Assembly: GCF_001613125.1 (NCBI RefSeq)
Contig: NZ_BDBT01000006.1
Location: forward strand, 226,328 to 290,327
Direction of reading: 5' to 3'
Origin: Nocardia shimofusensis NBRC 100134
GTDB lineage: Bacteria > Actinomycetota > Actinomycetes > Mycobacteriales > Mycobacteriaceae
Length of the DNA: 64,000 nucleotides
In this document: in pieces, positions 19,709 through 29,057 of the stretch
How the letters are laid out: each line of letters opens with the position of its first letter
Numbering within the stretch: the first letter of the stretch is position 1
Notes under the pieces: generated by a model
Seen by the model: the letters and a program-made list of their open reading frames with translations, nothing else
What the model was told of the DNA's origin: nothing
The model's database searches: none
Translations under genes and position numbers: made by a program

Positions 19709-20784
19709 CGGCAGTCCTGGAGGTAGGGGGCTTGTCCTGCGGTGACGGCGGCGGCGCTGATGGCGCACATCCAGGAGTCGAAGAACGCGCCGTCGGGGAT
19801 ATTGGCGTTCAGTTCCGCGCCGGTGCCGGTGGCGTTGGCGAACAGGCGCCACGGGACCGGCAGGATCTGCAGGATGTTGCGCAGCAGGTCGTCGTGCCCG
19901 GCGATCATCGCGGTCATCTCGTGCAGGTCGGCGAGCAGTTGGTCGATCTCGTCGTGCTCGCCGACGACGATCGGCTCCAACTGCCGGACCAAGGAGGTGA
20001 CGGCCTCCAGCAGCCGGCGCAGCGAGTCCTGGCGGGCGTCGATCTGCTGGAGCAGGGTGCGGCCCTGGCCGATCACCGCCGCGAGATCGGTCTGCTGGTC
20101 GCGCAGGACGGTGGTGACCTGGCCGGTGCTGGTGAGCAGCGCGCCGATCTGGTCGCGACGCTGCGCGATGACCGTCGACAGGGATCGGACGTCGCGCAGG
20201 ACGCCGGGGATGAGCGCGGGCGTGCCGTCGAGCCCGCGTGAGAGCGCGGTCATCGATTCGGCGATCCGGTCGGCGTCGATCTGGTCGAACGTGCTCGTGA
20301 CGTCCTGCAGTGCGGTCTCGAGGTCGTAGGGCACCGTGGTCTGCGACAGGGGGATCCGGTTGCCGGGAAGCTCGCCGACTCCGGTGGAGCGCAGTTCGAC
20401 GTAGCGGGAGCCGAGCAGGGTGGTGAGTTCGATCGCGGCCTGTGTGTCGGCGCCGAGGGTGATCTCGTCGTTGTCGATCTTCATGGTGACCTCGACGCGG
20501 TCGCCGGCCAGTCGTGTGCCGGTCACCGTGCCCACGGGGATGCCTGCCCAGGTCACCGCGTCGCCCGCGCCGATTCCGGCGGCCTGGGCGAATTCGGCGT
20601 GGTAGGTCCGTGAGCCCAGGTGCAGCGAGTTGATCCCGATCGTCGCGACCAGCACCAGCACCAGCACGATGACGGCGGTGAGTCCCAGGCGCAGGGATGT
20701 ATCGATATCGGTTGCCGCAGAATCTGTTTCACGTCGCGGCAGCAGCCGGGTGAGAGTGCGTGGTCGCCGGTGCATCGTCGTCAT
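19705..20784 (-). CDS. mceC: Mce-family protein, MceC position
   Basis: A 359-residue MCE protein with one N-terminal membrane segment (LGLTAVIVLVLVLVATIGI) and an MCE domain (YHAEFAQAAGIGAGDAVTWA, GIPVGTVTGTRLAGD, TTLLGSRYVELRS). The C-terminal half is helical. ATG 20784 was preferred because it overlaps the mceB stop as ATGA; an ATG two codons upstream (20790) is an equal alternative. The C-terminal YLQDCR and two other cysteines could form disulfides outside the membrane. Confidence 0.9.
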   Translation of the reverse strand: MTTMHRRPRTLTRLLPRRETDSAATDIDTSLRLGLTAVIVLVLVLVATIGINSLHLGSRTYHAEFAQAAGIGAGDAVTWAGIPVGTVTGTRLAGDRVEVTMKIDNDEITLGADTQAAIELTTLLGSRYVELRSTGVGELPGNRIPLSQTTVPYDLETALQDVTSTFDQIDADRIAESMTALSRGLDGTPALIPGVLRDVRSLSTVIAQRRDQIGALLTSTGQVTTVLRDQQTDLAAVIGQGRTLLQQIDARQDSLRRLLEAVTSLVRQLEPIVVGEHDEIDQLLADLHEMTAMIAGHDDLLRNILQILPVPWRLFANATGTGAELNANIPDGAFFDSWMCAISAAAVTAGQAPYLQDCR

Positions 20785-21818
20785 CTGCATATCGCCGAGT
20801 TCTGGGGTCGATGGGTGGGTGAGGAGACGCCCAGGACCTGCGAGATCACGGGATCGACTCCGGGGACGAGGCTGAATCCGATGTCGCAGACGTAGGCGTT
20901 GACCCAGGCGCCGCTGTCCACGGCCCGGGTCATGGCCTGTAGCACCAGCGGGATGTTGAATCCGAGGAAAGCGAAACGATCGCGGCCCTCGACGAAGTGG
21001 TGGGCGAATCCGGGTTCCCGGGCGATGAAGTCGGTCAGCGACGGGGCGGCGCCCGACACTGTGGCCGCGGCATCGGACACAACCGTCGCGATCCGGGAGG
21101 TCTGGTCGATCAGCAGATCACGGCGCGCTTCGAGGCCGTCGAAGATCTTGCGTGTCTGCTCGATCGTCGTCTGCATCGCGCCGCTCTGCCCGGCGAGTGT
21201 GGTCATGACCGCCGCGAGATTGTCGATGAGTGCGCCCAGTATCCGGTCGGATCCGTCGAAGGTCTGCGCCAGCGTCGCGGTCTGGCTGATCAAGGCGGCG
21301 ACCGCGCCGTCGTCGCCTTGCAGGGCTCGGATCAGCGCGGCGGTCAGATCGTCGACGTCGCGGGGATCGAGCGTGCTGAACAGCGGCTGGAATCCGTCGA
21401 GCAGGCCGGACAGATCGAAGGAGGGGCGGGTGCGCTCCAGCGGGATCTGCGTGCCCGGTGCCAGGGGCGCGGGATCGCCGGTCTCGGACAGGCTCAGTCC
21501 GAGATAGCGTTGCCCGATCAGATTCTGGTAGGTCACCGAGGCCACGGTGTTGCCGTGGACGACCTGGTTTCGGTCGAGCCGGAAGGTGACCTCGGCGTGC
21601 GGTCCGTGGACGTCGATGGCATCGACCCGGCCCACCCGCACCCCGGCGACCCGGACGTCATCGCCCACCCGCAGTCCGGAGACATCGGTGAACACCGCGG
21701 AATAGGTGTGGGTGACGACCGTGACGTCGCGTTCCAAGGTCACATGGACCATCCAGGTCAGCAGACCGGCGACGAGCAGGAAGACGATCAGGACGGCGAG
21801 GTCGGGCTTGTGTTTCAT
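20781..21818 (-). CDS. mceB: Mce-family protein, MceB position
   Basis: A 345-residue MCE protein. It has an N-terminal membrane anchor (LAVLIVFLLVAGLLTWMVHV) and an MCE domain (YSAVFTDVSGLRVGDDVR, VAGVRVGRVDAIDV, YQNLIGQRYLGLS). The segment ATVSGAAPSLTDFIAREPG and the following FLGFNIPLVLQ are typical of the MceB/MceC helical part. Its start overlaps mceA by 4 bp. It is likely one of the six different subunits of a single hexamer. Confidence 0.9.
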   Translation of the reverse strand: MKHKPDLAVLIVFLLVAGLLTWMVHVTLERDVTVVTHTYSAVFTDVSGLRVGDDVRVAGVRVGRVDAIDVHGPHAEVTFRLDRNQVVHGNTVASVTYQNLIGQRYLGLSLSETGDPAPLAPGTQIPLERTRPSFDLSGLLDGFQPLFSTLDPRDVDDLTAALIRALQGDDGAVAALISQTATLAQTFDGSDRILGALIDNLAAVMTTLAGQSGAMQTTIEQTRKIFDGLEARRDLLIDQTSRIATVVSDAAATVSGAAPSLTDFIAREPGFAHHFVEGRDRFAFLGFNIPLVLQAMTRAVDSGAWVNAYVCDIGFSLVPGVDPVISQVLGVSSPTHRPQNSAICR

Positions 21819-23104
21819 CGCGGGGCTCCCGGTTCCGGCGGCGTGGGCGATGTCGTCGGGGCGGCGCCCTGGACGCCGGGGTCGGTGGGTGGATGTGCGA
21901 AGCCGAACAGTTCGGCGATCCCGGCGAATTCGGTGGGCAGGCCGAACTGTTCGCCGAGGCGTCGGCGTTGCTCGGGTGTGCCGGCCGGCACGTCGAGGCT
22001 GTCGATGACCGAAGGCTCGGCGGCGGGACCGTTGTGGCAGCTCGCCCCGGCCAGTTCGCCGTAGCGGGGGCAGTCGGTGCGGGTGTACTGCTTGTGGGGG
22101 GTGAGTTCGACGATGATTCGCGCTGTGCCGCTCTGGCTTTCGGCGTTCCAGAACTCGGTGTTGAATATCCGGGCCACGCGGGTCTGCGAGGTCGTCATCT
22201 GGACGAAGTTGTCGCTGCCCGCGGCGAGAATCCGCAGAACCGGCCCCAATCGGGCGGTGAGGTCGATGACGGAATCGGCTCGGTTGGTCAGCGCTGTGCC
22301 GACGGTCGTGGTGGTGGTGATGCCGCCGGTCAGCAATCGCGTCAACTGGAGCCGTTGCTCGGCCACGCCGCGCAGGGGGACGACCGCGTCGTGCAGCGCG
22401 GCCAGCAAGTCGGGTGCGGACTGCTGTAGCCCGTGCACTGCCTGCGCGAGTTCGACGAGCACCGAGGCGCCGTCGCCGGGATTCGCCTGCTCGTTGTAGG
22501 TGCGCACGATCCGCTCGAGCTGGGTCGCGGCTCGCCGCGCGTCCTCGCCACGGCCGCGGGTGGCTCGCTCGATGGTCTCGAGGATGCCGACGGTGGGATC
22601 GGAGTCCGGTCGCCCCACGGCGGCGACGATGCGGTTCAGAGCGGTCAGCGAGGTCTGCAGTTTCACCCCTGCGTCGCTGTGGTCCTCGGGGATCGACGCG
22701 CCTGCCGCGATGGCGGCTCCCGGACCGTTGTCCATGAGCTGGATCGACGGGACCGCGAACACATTGCTCGGGACCACACGCGCGGTCACGGTCGCCGGAA
22801 TCCCGGCGGCGTGCTCGGGGATCAGATCGATACGCACGATGTTGGGCCTGCCGTCGGTGGCGGGGACGACCTCGCGGACGCTGCCGACCAGCACGCCGCG
22901 GTATTTCACATCGGACTTGGTGGGCAGTCCGTCCCCGACGTCGACCAGTGCGGCGGTCACCTCGACGGTGGGTGTGAACACTCCTTCGGAGCGGGCGATC
23001 ATCGCCGCGGCGGCCGTGGTGATCACGACGAGCGCGATCACGCCACGCACGAACAAGCCGAGAGTGGTCAGATTCCTGTCGTCGGATTCGAACAGTATCG
23101 ACAT
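21815..23104 (-). CDS. mceA: Mce-family protein, MceA position
   Basis: A 429-residue MCE protein, first of six. It has an N-terminal membrane segment (GLFVRGVIALVVITTAAAAM) and an MCE domain (VTAALVDVGDGLPTKSDVKY, RGVLVGSVREVVPA). Helical needle repeats follow, with NRADSVIDLTARLGPVLRIL near the C-terminal third and a Pro/Thr-rich end. It starts 4 bp after the yrbEB stop. Family knowledge: the complex delivers lipids such as fatty acids or sterols to the YrbE permease in an ATP-dependent way. Which of the mce1-mce4-like groups it belongs to needs a phylogeny. Confidence 0.9.
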   Translation of the reverse strand: MSILFESDDRNLTTLGLFVRGVIALVVITTAAAAMIARSEGVFTPTVEVTAALVDVGDGLPTKSDVKYRGVLVGSVREVVPATDGRPNIVRIDLIPEHAAGIPATVTARVVPSNVFAVPSIQLMDNGPGAAIAAGASIPEDHSDAGVKLQTSLTALNRIVAAVGRPDSDPTVGILETIERATRGRGEDARRAATQLERIVRTYNEQANPGDGASVLVELAQAVHGLQQSAPDLLAALHDAVVPLRGVAEQRLQLTRLLTGGITTTTTVGTALTNRADSVIDLTARLGPVLRILAAGSDNFVQMTTSQTRVARIFNTEFWNAESQSGTARIIVELTPHKQYTRTDCPRYGELAGASCHNGPAAEPSVIDSLDVPAGTPEQRRRLGEQFGLPTEFAGIAELFGFAHPPTDPGVQGAAPTTSPTPPEPGAPR

Positions 23105-23108
23105 CGCG

Positions 23109-23963
23109 CTACCCGCTGATCCTGGAACCGGCGTCGAAACCCCACAGCGCCAACGTCATCAGCAGATTCACCGAGATCATCACCGTGATGCTCGCGCGCA
23201 TCGCACGCCCGGCCGCGATGCCGACTCCCTGCGGTCCGCCGCTGGCGTAATAGCCGTAGTAGCACTGGATGGTGGTGGTGACGATGACGAATACGATCGC
23301 TTTCAGCAGCGCGTAGGCGATGTCGTTGCCGCTGAGCACCAGATCGAAATAGTGATCGTAGGTGCCGGAGGATTGACCGCCCGCCACCCCGACGAAGACC
23401 TTCACCGCGAGGTAGCCGGCGGCGAGTCCGGCGAGGAACAACGGGATGACCGCGACGACCGAGGCGATCAGTCGTGTGGTGACCAGGAACGGGATCGGGC
23501 GGATCGCGAGGGAATCGAGGGCATCGATCTCTTCGGAGATCCGCATCGCGCCCAGCTGCGCGGTGAACCGGCATCCCGCTTGGGCGGCGAACGCGATGGA
23601 GGCCATGATCGGGGCCAGCTCGCGGGTCGCGGCGGTGGCGGCGATCATCCCGGTCGCAGGCTCCATGCCCAGCAGTTTGAGCGCGTTGAATCCCTCGATG
23701 CCGACGATGCCCCCGGCGGTGGCCCCGAGGATGATCATCACCCCCGCCGTGCCGCCGCCGACGATCAGCGACCCGTTGCCCCAGGTGACGTCGGACAGAA
23801 TCCGCAAGGTTTCCCGGCCGTAGTGGCGCAGCGTCACCGGGATCGCGGTGACCGCACGGCTGAAGAAGCTGAACATGTGCCCGAGCCGGAGGACGCTGTA
23901 CCACAGTGGGCGCGCGAGCGCGAGCAGCGTGCGCGTGCCGGGAGGATGGTAGGTGCTGGCCAT
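23109..23963 (-). CDS. yrbEB: YrbEB (MlaE-type) permease of the Mce importer
   Basis: A 284-residue integral membrane permease of the MlaE family. Seen: the MlaE signature ATRELAPIMASIAFAAQAGC followed by RFTAQLGAMRISEEIDALDS, which is the EExDA/coupling-helix region, and several hydrophobic helices (FLVTTRLIASVVAVIPLFLA, RAMRASITVMISVNLLMTLA). It pairs with YrbEA to form the heterodimeric channel. Its start overlaps the yrbEA stop by one base. The ATPase (Mkl/MceG-type) is not in this window, as is normal because it is usually encoded elsewhere. Confidence 0.93.
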   Translation of the reverse strand: MASTYHPPGTRTLLALARPLWYSVLRLGHMFSFFSRAVTAIPVTLRHYGRETLRILSDVTWGNGSLIVGGGTAGVMIILGATAGGIVGIEGFNALKLLGMEPATGMIAATAATRELAPIMASIAFAAQAGCRFTAQLGAMRISEEIDALDSLAIRPIPFLVTTRLIASVVAVIPLFLAGLAAGYLAVKVFVGVAGGQSSGTYDHYFDLVLSGNDIAYALLKAIVFVIVTTTIQCYYGYYASGGPQGVGIAAGRAMRASITVMISVNLLMTLALWGFDAGSRISG

Positions 23964-24823
23964 TACAGTGTGGTCCTCGGGAACAGGATGGTGTACATCT
24001 CGGTGAACCCGAGATTCACCACCATCAGCGCGATGATCGAGGCCACCACCGCGGCGTTGACCGAGTTCGCCACACCACCCGGTCCGCCTCGGGTGTTCAG
24101 CCCCTTCTCGCAGGCGATGACGGCGACGATCACCCCGAACACGGCCGCTTTGATCATGCTCAGGTACAGATCACCGGCGGTGGCGAAGGAGGAGAAGGTC
24201 GCCAGGTAGCTTCCGGGTGTCCCGTTCTGGACATAGACGTTGAACAGATATCCGGACAGGAATCCGACGAAACAACTGAGGCCGGTGAGGGCCATGGCCA
24301 CCACGACGCACGCGGCCAGTCGCGGTACCACCAGCCGTCGCAACACCGAGACACCCATGACCTCCATCGCGTCGATCTCGTCGCGGATCTTGCGTGAGCC
24401 CAGATCCGCGCACAGCGCCGAGCCGACCGCCGCCGCGAGCAGAATGGCGGTCACCAACGGCGCCGACTGGCGGATCACGGCCAGGCCGCTGGCCGCACCC
24501 GCCAGCGCGGTCGCCCCGACCTGGCCTGCCAGCAAACCGAACTGGATCGACAGGGTGGCGCTGATGGGCAGCGCGACCGCCACCGTCGGGAGCAGGGAGG
24601 TCTTGACCATGAACGCCGCCTGGGCGACGAACTCGTCGAAGGGGAAGCGGCGCCGGGCGATGTCGGTGACGAGGTAACGCACGGCGCTGCGCCCGAGCAC
24701 GACTTGGCGGCCGACCGTCCGAAGCGAGGCGGCTGGATGCCGCTGGAGGTAACCGGTTGTCCACTCCCTGATCTCGGTAGCAGCGGCAGGCGCGGCCGGG
24801 AGCGGTGTCTCGTCGAGTTTCAT
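23963..24823 (-). CDS. yrbEA: YrbEA (MlaE-type) permease of the Mce importer
   Basis: A 286-residue MlaE-family permease. The family core is visible: PLVTAILLAAAVGSALCADL followed by GSRKIRDEIDAMEVMGVSV, the coupling-helix region that contacts the ATPase. At least five hydrophobic helices are present. A longer N-terminal part carries ATEIREWTTGYLQRHPAASL before the first helix, characteristic of YrbEA. It starts 47 bp downstream of the VWA gene on the same strand, so it probably belongs to the same long transcript. Confidence 0.93.
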   Translation of the reverse strand: MKLDETPLPAAPAAATEIREWTTGYLQRHPAASLRTVGRQVVLGRSAVRYLVTDIARRRFPFDEFVAQAAFMVKTSLLPTVAVALPISATLSIQFGLLAGQVGATALAGAASGLAVIRQSAPLVTAILLAAAVGSALCADLGSRKIRDEIDAMEVMGVSVLRRLVVPRLAACVVVAMALTGLSCFVGFLSGYLFNVYVQNGTPGSYLATFSSFATAGDLYLSMIKAAVFGVIVAVIACEKGLNTRGGPGGVANSVNAAVVASIIALMVVNLGFTEMYTILFPRTTL

Positions 24824-24870
24824 TGCGAGCCTCTTCTCATCGAAGGTGCCCTTCCTCGAAGGATCGGGTA

Positions 24871-26574
24871 CTACGTGCGGATCGTCGGCGCGGCGAGCTC
24901 TCGTAGCGACGCCAGGAACAGTTCATCCATTCGCGGGCTCAGTTCGGACAGGGTCGCGGCCGCGGCGTAACCGACGGAACCGAAGACGCGTTCGAGAACT
25001 TCGCCGCCAGTGGCGGCTCCGACCGTCAGGCACAGGCAGGCGACGCCGTCGACGCGCAACTCCTCGAGAGCTTTGCGGGCATCGGCGTCGGCGTAGCGAC
25101 CTTCGTAGCCGTCGTCATAGGGGAAGCCGTCTGACAGGACGAGCAGCATCCGGTTCTGGGTCCCCGCTTCGTTTTTGAGGATCTCGCCCGCGCCGCGGAT
25201 GCCTGCGCCCAGGCGGGTGTAGTTCGACGGCTGGAGCTGATTGAGCCGGGCCCGCCCGAGAGCGCCGAAACGTTGGTCGAAGGTTTTGATCGCAGGCAGA
25301 TGGACCGCGTGGCGGCCCTGCGAGCGGAAGGCGTAGACCGCGACGCGGTCGCCGAGTTCTTCCAGTGTGTGGGCGAGCGTGGCCGCCGCTCGTCGCTGAT
25401 GGTCGTGGACGGCCAATCCCTGCGGATCGGTGTCGGTGGCCGAACCCGAGGCATCGATCAGGATCAGAACGCCGAGATTCCTGGCGAGTTTGCGGTGTTC
25501 GAGGTAGACCTGTTCGGGCGGTGAGTAACCCGAGCGCAGATCGATGACCAGGTCGATGAGCGCTTCGACGTCCAGGTCGTCGCCATCGGGACGGCGACGC
25601 AGAACCTTGGGACCGAGACCGACCCGCGACAACCGTCGCCGCAGCACATCGTCGTGCCCGACGTCCGCGGCCGAGATGTCGGCGGCGACGGTCAGCGGGA
25701 AATCCAGAACCCGGCACCAGTCCGGCCGGTACCTGCCGTTGTGGACATCCCACTCCGGGTACAGCGCCCCGCCGACACCGGTCGCGGCGCCCGGTGCGCC
25801 GTCGTCGGTGAACCGGATCCGGGTGGGCAGCGGCCGGGCGTTCGTACCGACCGTGCGGGCTCGCCGCACCGCGCGCACCGGCGTCTCCGCCCCGGCCGAC
25901 CCGTCCCCGGAAGAACGGGAGTTGCCGAGCAGCTTGCGCAACTGGTCCGACAGGGCGCGGGAGTTGAACAGGGGATTCTCGAACAGCCTGAGGATTCTGC
26001 TCTGTCCGGACTGTCCACCGTCATCGTCATCGTCATCGTCGTCGTCGGCCTCGGGCAGGTCGGCAAGATCGAATTCCAAGCGCAGTTCTTTGTCGGCGAC
26101 CCGCCCCCCTGGTCCGGCAGGAGACTTCACCAGGAGGGCGGGTTTGATCGCACCGAACCACTCGGGCGGATCGGCGATCTCCGATCGGCTGGTCGCCAGC
26201 CGCAGTGACTCCTCGGCGGTTGCCGTCACCGGCGGCTGTTCGAGGCCGACATCGGCGGCCAGAGGCAGCCGCCGGGCGAGGTCGGCGAGGACTCGCCACC
26301 CCTCCAGGGCAAGGTAACGGCGGGCCAGGGCCGGACGCGCTCGCAGCGCCTTCACCAGCTGCCGATCCAGACTGCCCGCGCCGAGGAGCGCGGACTGGAC
26401 CAGCATCTCGCGTCGCTGCTCGGCGAGGGACCGGCCCGCGGAGACGAACACGACCTGGCCGTTCGTGTGCGCTGCCCGGCCCGCCGGCGCCTGCGCCACC
26501 TGGACAGAGCGACCGGCGAGATAGGTGGCCAGGAACGTGAACCGGTCCAGACCCTCGGTGCTCGAGCTGTTCAT
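24871..26574 (-). CDS. VWA-domain protein of the NorD/CbbO type
   Basis: A 567-residue cytosolic protein whose C-terminal third is a von Willebrand A domain. The MIDAS motif is LILIDASGSATDTD, followed by a conserved Thr in SNYTRLGAGIRGA and an Asp in LLVLSDGFPYDDGY. The middle has an acidic run of nine Asp (about residues 176-184). The MoxR ATPase gene lies directly upstream and overlaps as ATGA. MoxR-VWA pairs act as chaperone-like machines inserting metals or maturing large enzymes or membrane complexes. In this operon the client could be the AveC-like protein or the Mce machinery, which is inference. Confidence 0.85.
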   Translation of the reverse strand: MNSSSTEGLDRFTFLATYLAGRSVQVAQAPAGRAAHTNGQVVFVSAGRSLAEQRREMLVQSALLGAGSLDRQLVKALRARPALARRYLALEGWRVLADLARRLPLAADVGLEQPPVTATAEESLRLATSRSEIADPPEWFGAIKPALLVKSPAGPGGRVADKELRLEFDLADLPEADDDDDDDDDGGQSGQSRILRLFENPLFNSRALSDQLRKLLGNSRSSGDGSAGAETPVRAVRRARTVGTNARPLPTRIRFTDDGAPGAATGVGGALYPEWDVHNGRYRPDWCRVLDFPLTVAADISAADVGHDDVLRRRLSRVGLGPKVLRRRPDGDDLDVEALIDLVIDLRSGYSPPEQVYLEHRKLARNLGVLILIDASGSATDTDPQGLAVHDHQRRAAATLAHTLEELGDRVAVYAFRSQGRHAVHLPAIKTFDQRFGALGRARLNQLQPSNYTRLGAGIRGAGEILKNEAGTQNRMLLVLSDGFPYDDGYEGRYADADARKALEELRVDGVACLCLTVGAATGGEVLERVFGSVGYAAAATLSELSPRMDELFLASLRELAAPTIRT

Positions 26575-27389
26575 GGCCGTGACACAACGGCGTCGACGAG
26601 CTCGCCGAGGGCGCGCACGACATCGGCATCATCGGACAGCGTCTGCACGATCGCCGACTGAACAGCCGCGCGCAGGCTCAACCCTTCGCCGATGAGACCG
26701 CCTGCCAGAATCAACAGCCGCGTCGAGGCCACCTCCCGCAACGGCGAGCCGTCCAGCGTGCGAATAGCGTTGCCCAGCGTCACCAGTTCGCTCGCAGCCC
26801 CGATATCGATCCCGGCTTCGTGGGCGACCACGTCGATCTCCGTCTCCGCGGGCGGAAAGCCGAGTTCGATAGCGATGAACCGTTGGCGGGTGGACTCTTT
26901 CAGGCTTTTCAGGACGCTCTGGTAACCGGGGTTGTAGGAGATGACCAGCTGGAACCCCGGTGCTGCCCGCAAGGTGGTGGCGAGCCGATCGATGGGGAGC
27001 TCGCGGCGGTGATCGGCGAGGGGATGGATGACCACCGTGGTGTCCTGGCGTGCCTCCACCACCTCGTCCAGATAGCAGATGGCGCCTTCGCGCACGGCCC
27101 GGGTCAGCGGTCCGTCGACCCAGACCGTCTCGCCGCCCTTCAGCAGGAAACGCCCGACCAGATCCGCGGAGGTCATGTCCTCGTGCCCCGCGGCGGTGAT
27201 CAGCTCGCGGCCGAGTTCGTGGGCCATCGCCTCGACGAAGCGGGTCTTGCCGCATCCGGTGGGCCCCTTCAGCAGCACCGGCAGACCACGGCGGGCCGCG
27301 GCGCGGAAGACCTCGACCTCGTCACCGACCGCGCGGTAGAACGGCGCGTCGACAGCGGGCAGCAGTGCGGTGGATGAATTGCTCGACAT
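26571..27389 (-). CDS. MoxR-type AAA+ ATPase (NorQ/CbbQ family)
   Basis: A 272-residue AAA+ ATPase. Walker A is LLKGPTGCGKTRFVEAMA, Walker B ICYLDEVVEA, sensor-1 region QLVISYNPGYQ, and the arginine-finger region ESTRQRFIAIEL. This matches NorQ/CbbQ proteins, which work with a NorD/CbbO VWA partner, and that partner follows immediately with a 4-bp overlap. ATG 27389 was chosen because it lies one base after the AveC-like gene stop; longer frames upstream run into that gene. Polar location between an AveC-like membrane protein and an mce operon is unusual. Confidence 0.9.
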   Translation of the reverse strand: MSSNSSTALLPAVDAPFYRAVGDEVEVFRAAARRGLPVLLKGPTGCGKTRFVEAMAHELGRELITAAGHEDMTSADLVGRFLLKGGETVWVDGPLTRAVREGAICYLDEVVEARQDTTVVIHPLADHRRELPIDRLATTLRAAPGFQLVISYNPGYQSVLKSLKESTRQRFIAIELGFPPAETEIDVVAHEAGIDIGAASELVTLGNAIRTLDGSPLREVASTRLLILAGGLIGEGLSLRAAVQSAIVQTLSDDADVVRALGELVDAVVSRP

Positions 27390-27390
27390 A

Positions 27391-28563
27391 TCAGTTTCCT
27401 CGCTCGAACGGCACGATTTTCGGAAGCTCGGCGCCCTCCGGGAGCACGACCCGTCCGTCGGGATCGATGTAGGCGGTGCCCTCGCCGGGAATCGGAAGCA
27501 CCGGATCGGGGCACAGTCGCCCGGTGCCGTCACCGCAGACGCCCATGTTGAAGTAGGAACGTTTCTGGACGTCCTCGGGCCACGGGTCGGCGTTCATCGC
27601 AAACCACTGGGCGGGAAGGTTGTAACAGACGAAGAAGAACATGCTGACCGCGGCGAAGATGGCAAGGAAGCGCGTGGTCTGCTGCTTCACGAAACCGCCC
27701 CGGATGTGCTCGGATCCGCGTTCGACGAAGGTCCGGCCGCGATCGTCGGTGTAGTAGCGCAGCGCGCACAGGCCCGCCTGCACACCGCCCCACATGAGCC
27801 CTTCGTAGATCGGCCATTGGTAGTAGGTGCCCGCGTTGATCGACAGGGATTGGATCGCGCCGGGGTAGGTGAAAAGACCCATCGGCATCAGGAACATGCC
27901 CTCGATGACCAGATCGAAGAAGAACGTCCACACGATCAGCACGCCGATGAGCCCGAGGTTGCTGATGTTCGGCCATTTCGCCTTGGCGCGCCGCATGATC
28001 CAGCAGCCCAGGATCGTGCACAGCAGAACGCCGTAGGAATAGCCCGCCGCGTTCATCAGCAAAGGCTCGGCCATCATCTGTCCCGGTTCGGCATACGACC
28101 GCCAGCCCGGAATCTCGGCCACCCACGAACCCCGGTTGAACATCCAGGTGTTGTAGGTGCTCCAGGTGTTGAAATAGTTCAGCAGCGGATCCTGGAAGAA
28201 CATCAGACCGCAGGCGACCAGCAGCATTCCGTCGGTGGTGATCCGCCGCTCGCGCCGCCACGGCCTGACGATGAAGAAGTAGACGCCGACCGGCCAGCCG
28301 ACCAGGATCACCGTCGTCCAGGTGATCAGAATCGTCTTCATCCACGTCGGTGGGTCGCTCGGGCCCGTCGGTACGCGCACGAAATGAGGGCCGGTGGCCC
28401 AGCGGATCCAGATGTACATCTGGAACGCCAGGATCACACCGCCGATGACAGCCCAGATCAGTACGGGTCTACTCGGGGACTGCACCTTGGCGCCGAGTGC
28501 GGCCGTCGCGCCGATCGGCTCGGTGACAGTGGGGGAATTCTTCTTGTTCGACAGTTCGCTCAC
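27391..28563 (-). CDS. AveC-family multi-pass membrane protein
   Basis: A 390-residue protein with about seven to eight hydrophobic helices (for example PVLIWAVIGGVILAFQMYIW, ILITWTTVILVGWPVGVYFF, LGLIGVLIVWTFFFDLVIEG). The segment MFFQDPLLNYFNTWSTYNTW and the following FNRGSWVAEIPGW are hallmarks of proteins annotated as spirocyclase AveC family. AveC itself acts in avermectin spiroketal formation; the role of its many mycobacterial and nocardial relatives is not established. GTG 28563 is chosen because GAAGGAGA lies 5 bases upstream. It is the first gene of the long mce transcript and has a good promoter candidate 140 bp upstream. An Arg/Trp-rich large soluble C-terminal part follows the last helix. 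Confidence 0.82.
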   Translation of the reverse strand: MSELSNKKNSPTVTEPIGATAALGAKVQSPSRPVLIWAVIGGVILAFQMYIWIRWATGPHFVRVPTGPSDPPTWMKTILITWTTVILVGWPVGVYFFIVRPWRRERRITTDGMLLVACGLMFFQDPLLNYFNTWSTYNTWMFNRGSWVAEIPGWRSYAEPGQMMAEPLLMNAAGYSYGVLLCTILGCWIMRRAKAKWPNISNLGLIGVLIVWTFFFDLVIEGMFLMPMGLFTYPGAIQSLSINAGTYYQWPIYEGLMWGGVQAGLCALRYYTDDRGRTFVERGSEHIRGGFVKQQTTRFLAIFAAVSMFFFVCYNLPAQWFAMNADPWPEDVQKRSYFNMGVCGDGTGRLCPDPVLPIPGEGTAYIDPDGRVVLPEGAELPKIVPFERGN

Positions 28564-29057
28564 GACTGTCTCCTTCGGGATCGTCGCAGTACAGCGCACA
28601 TATCCGTTCGCGCACGGGGATACGGATCGGCGACGGGCTCAACGTCATGGGGGTAGGCGTGGGACGGAGAGTCGTTCACCCCATTTTCTCGGGGCCTGCC
28701 CGCCTGAAGATACCACTGAGAATCTGCGCATCCAATAGGTTTCACAGATCCTGATGAGCGGTCTGTTTGCGGCGGAACGGCGGGCAGCGGCATGTCGACT
28801 CGGACGCGACTGTTCGCTTTCGTTGCGAACGGCATCGACGACGACCAGCCCCGCGCGGATCTCGCGGGGCCATGATTCACAGCGAAATATGCTCTATCGC
28901 CGGCGCTTTCGATCCGCCCTCGGTGTGCCCGTCGGCGTGGAGGCCGAGGCGCAACACATGCTCGGAGTGGGAGTGTCGCAGGCCTGGCGGCCACGGGACC
29001 GCGCTGCCTGCGGTGTCCAGTACCGGTTCGCTTCGGACCCAGCCGGCCCGCCGCGGT
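28564..29057. other. Non-coding interval upstream of the AveC-MoxR-VWA-mce operon
   Basis: No convincing gene is seen in these 494 bases on either strand; open frames present are Arg/Pro-rich and lack homology-like features. The left part holds the minus-strand promoter candidate at 28707-28735. The rest separates the operon from the TetR gene transcribed in the same direction. Confidence 0.55.
28707..28735 (-). promoter_or_regulatory. Sigma-A-like promoter for the AveC-mce operon
   Basis: Read on the minus strand: TTGGAT (28735-28730), a 17-bp spacer, then TATCTT (28712-28707). The expected start of transcription is near 28700, giving a 5' leader of about 137 bases before GTG 28563. No alternative with equal spacing was noticed nearby. 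Confidence 0.5.

Noticed and set aside
22500..24209. Plus-strand open frame of 569 codons over mceA/yrbEB/yrbEA
   Set aside because: Antisense shadow; low-complexity His/Asp/Arg composition, while the minus strand encodes clear Mce and MlaE proteins.
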